In this document: in pieces, positions 61,110-64,000 of the stretch
Position numbering within the stretch: the stretch's first letter is position 1
Layout: every line of letters starts with the position of its first letter
Source: Pyrrhoderma lamaoense
Taxonomy: Eukaryota > Basidiomycota > Agaricomycetes > Hymenochaetales > Hymenochaetaceae
Assembly (NCBI GenBank): GCA_002794735.1
Contig: NBAZ01000003.1
Location: 2,524,310-2,588,309, forward strand
Reading direction: 5' to 3'
Length of the DNA stretch: 64,000 nt
Notes under the pieces: generated by a model
Told to the model about the DNA's origin: nothing
Databases searched by the model: none
The model's input: the letters and a program-made list of their open reading frames with translations, nothing else
Made by a program: the position numbers and the translations under genes

Positions 61110-62270
61110 TTCCCTTATTCTTTCACAAGCATATCAGCGATACCGGCGGTCTGCAAAGTTGACGAGAAACCACAGAACATAGCAGAGATGGCTATCCTAG
61201 TGATAATCTTCGCTCAGGAAGGTGCGAGGACACTAAGCACACCGATTTGAGTGCCAGGAAAGCCTAGGTTGGCGAACCCACAGCGTGCGTAAGTGGTGAT
61301 TGTATGTGCTTGGTCGGAGAGAGGGTTGTCAGAGGCCATGTTCATTTGGGGGTCTGTTATATACATAATTACGATTATCAAATATCTAGTTGGACTGGAG
61401 GGAGGGAGGGAGTAGAACACAGACCAAGATAAACCACAAACTGATTCAAAGCAAGTTTCATAACAAGTAATTGCGAACCCCTCAGGATCTCAGCACGAGG
61501 ATAAAACACATATCCAATAAGCAACTGTAACGTCAACTCATGAATCCCAACCCCATTCCTGATCCAGGTGAGTAAGCCGTTGAAAGCGGCCACAAGGGAC
61601 ACATTCGTCAACACGTTCAACAAGATCGATCCGGCGACCATTAACCAGCCTCTCTTGGAGAACGCGTAAGAGCATTCACAGGCAGGTTATTGTCTGCGTG
61701 TCCTCAGTCTATGACGATCATGCCCCATCACATGGGTTCGTCGCCTTTGGGTATACGCATCTTGCTGATGGCGATCTAAGCTGGGATAGACATGAGGAAG
61801 GCCGTAACAAGGTTTTTGGCGGTACTGCAAGGGCGATGTATGCAGATACCACAGAACGTGCAATAGTTGAAGAAGCTAAAGTAAAGAATGGTAAGTATAT
61901 CACAAATATACGCGAAAAGAAGAAAAGGAAGTGCCTCTTTGGGGATAAACGGTGCGGGTGAAAGGGAACAGAGGGAGAGAAAGACAGATTATTTAAGGAA
62001 AAAAAGAGTTGTGCAACACGTACTGGAAGCCATAGTTAAGTGTAGCTCAGATTGAGTCATGAAGTCAATATAAGGTTCGATGAGACAAAATCTTCGTTCT
62101 GCGCAACCCAGGGCAAGGAAGCGGCCCGAGAGAGGTTGATAATGTTGAAGAAGAAAAAGCAAGCAAAATTGATGTTGAAGACGGAGCGACATAGTACATC
62201 ATGTGAGCAAATGCGATGAAGATAATTTCAGAGAGCTGTGATGATTGTTTGGTCAAGTGACGAAAAAACT
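61110..62270 (-). pseudogene. Concentrative nucleoside transporter (CNT) remnant, copy 2
   Basis: Near-copy of 52,590-53,760. Pieces read SEIIFIAFAHMMYYVAP, IEPYIDFMTQSELHLTMAS, TIARSVVSAYIALAVPPKTL, MVAGSILLNVLTNVSLVAAFNGLLTW, GIHELTLQLLIGYVFYP and [21 protein letters not shown]. This copy keeps the GLLTW stretch that copy 1 lacks, but has lost the residues between FYP and RAEIL, so the two decayed separately. Confidence 0.75.
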
Positions 62271-62429
62271 AAAGACAATACAAAAGTCAATTGAAGTTAC
62301 AACTGACAGTATTAAGGGGGACGCATTATGGCGAAAACCGTGAAGACTGTGTTCCAAGAGATAAGTAGCATGGGTTGGAAGCGACTGGCTGGAAGATAGC
62401 ACTCGATTGTTGTAAATAAAGACAGATAA

Positions 62430-64000
62430 TCGCAGAGTGATTCAGTTTATGATGACTAATCCGACATTGGATATTCAAAGTATGATTATTAAGCATTTTA
62501 ATATGGTAACATTTTCTTGCAGTTGTACAAAAAAGATTTAGTATAATTAATTAATGTTAGCAAAAATATTATAAGACCAATAATAGTCAAAAATGATTAA
62601 TTCAGCAAAAATATCAAACACACAATAACATTGCATTAGAATAACTCCCAAAAAGGGACCAAAATTGGCAAAAATCACATGGTGAAACCATAATACCAAT
62701 AGCAGTAAAAAAATAGTATACAAAATCAATAAAAGTAAAAAAAACAGTACATAATGTTGATAATAGCAATTATATTAAAACATCAAAGATTAATAATACA
62801 CCATAACATCATTAAAAACAAAAAATAAAAAATTAATATTAGAATAAATAAAAAATATTAAATAATACCAAATATTGATAAAAAAAATAACATTAATGTT
62901 AAAAAAAGTTATGTATTATCAACAATAGTAAAAAACAATATATAACACCAATAGTAATAAAAACAAATATTAAGCCAAAAATAGTATAAATCATTATTTA
63001 TTATCAAAAATAAAAAATTAGAAAAAATAATATAATGTGAAAAATTGAAAATGTATAAAATAATAAAGTTATAAAAACAAATAATATTAATATAAACATT
63101 AATAGAAGTTATATAACACTGATAACAGTAAAAAATGTTAAATAACATGAATAATAGTACAAAACCAAAGTATAATATTAAAAAAAAATATTATATAAAA
63201 TAAAAAAGCAAAAAATGAAAAAAATTAAAAATTATATATTATTGTAAATAATAAGAAAAATAAAAATAAAATATTTAATGACCTCCTAAAAAAACATAAT
63301 ATCATAACAAAGAGTATATAATATCATATTAAAACAAATTATATAAAAACATCAAAAAATTACATAATATGACATAAAAATAGATTATATAATATTTTTA
63401 AATAAAAATATATCATAAAACCAATGATGGCAAAAACCATGTGAAGCATATTACATAATATTAAAAAAGTTAATCACAGCAATATATTAATAATAGCAAA
63501 ATGAAAGTATATCAAAAAATAAATTATAAAATAATTAAAAATAAAAAAAATGAATAATATTAAATAATAAAAAAATGTTAAGCAACACACACAATTACAA
63601 AGAAATAATAACATGAATAATAAAAAACAAAATATAAAATAAATAATATGATGAAAACAAGAATAACAAAAAATAAATGTTATGTAAAATAAAGAATAAG
63701 TAAAAAATAAAGAAAATTAAATTAAGAAAAATATTAAATAAGTTTAGGTTGAAAATTAGATTATTAATAATTAGATATTATTATAATTAATAAGAAAAAA
63801 TATTAGACATATAGTCACATATACAGTATTATAAAAGCATATATTAAATATTTCATAATTACACAACAAAAATTATATAATCAGAAAAAACCATTATAGA
63901 ATTATTTAATATATTATCATATAATGACAGATCACATAATGACACATTAAGCATTATATAATTATACATTAATTATGTAATATATTTAAAAATAAGCACA
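62430..64000. repeat. AT-rich, gene-free block to the window end
   Basis: The first ~490 bp match 53,930-54,382. It then continues as low-complexity A/T-rich DNA (AATA, TAAAA, ATTAT words) without ORFs, TIRs or a clear period. A subtelomeric or centromere-proximal setting is possible; no telomere repeat is present. Confidence 0.7.

Larger units (their letters stand above)
55167..62917. repeat. Segmental duplication, copy 2, with internal amplification
   Basis: Homologue of 49,883-54,382, but 7.75 kb long because the coiled-coil part is present three times. The motif AACAGATGATTGAACAACAC or its variants recurs at about 56,114, 57,733 and 59,203 (spacing near 1.5-1.6 kb), against one copy at 50,690. 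The transporter pseudogene and AT-rich tail are present once each, as in copy 1. Confidence 0.85.

Overview
This window looks like nuclear DNA of a filamentous basidiomycete, most likely an Agaricomycete. Genes are split by many short GT-AG introns (mostly 50-70 nt) and lie tightly packed on both strands. The protein families are fungal: Mia40, UCH37, fungal ferrochelatase, two microsomal P450s, an F-box protein, Mediator Med31, 3-ketosphinganine reductase, a Num1-type cortical anchor and Dbf4. I saw no rRNA, tRNA or CRISPR. I cannot name the species.

Layout. 0-8 kb: Mia40 (-), a membrane-anchored beta-rich protein (+), UCH37 (+), an unknown basic coiled-coil protein (-) and ferrochelatase (+). 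8-19 kb: aldo/keto reductase (+), P450 number 1 (-), F-box protein (+), a secreted beta-lactamase-like serine hydrolase (-) and KDSR (+). 19-31 kb: a small ORF, Med31 (-), a polytopic membrane protein (+), a TA-flanked MITE, P450 number 2 (-) and an MFS sugar transporter (+) with a second MITE inside an exon. 31-40 kb: a long gene-free stretch, a HAD/class II terpene cyclase fusion (+), an unknown five-exon gene (+) and a decayed copy of the serine hydrolase. 40-49.6 kb: a 1.7-kb-residue Num1/ApsA-like protein (+), Dbf4 (+) and an unknown gene (+). 49.9-64 kb: no intact known gene; a large direct duplication of coiled-coil and nucleoside-transporter pseudogenes, separated by a small insert, ending in very AT-rich DNA.

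Two observations affect every downstream use. First, about a dozen otherwise intact genes each need one extra base to stay in frame, always as an apparent deletion and mostly in a short homopolymer. I read this as systematic undercalling in the assembly, not mass pseudogenisation. Second, exon-exon phases close exactly once those single bases are allowed for, which supports the gene models given here.

The most interesting biology is a putative drimane-type (HAD + DxDTT) sesquiterpene synthase at 33.8-35.5 kb. It shares the accessory part of the window with two P450s, a transporter, a reductase and an uncharacterised membrane protein, although housekeeping genes are interspersed. No wholly new system is demonstrable from the sequence alone; the two unknown genes at 36,981 and 48,573 and the ORF at 54,500 are the best candidates for undescribed proteins.
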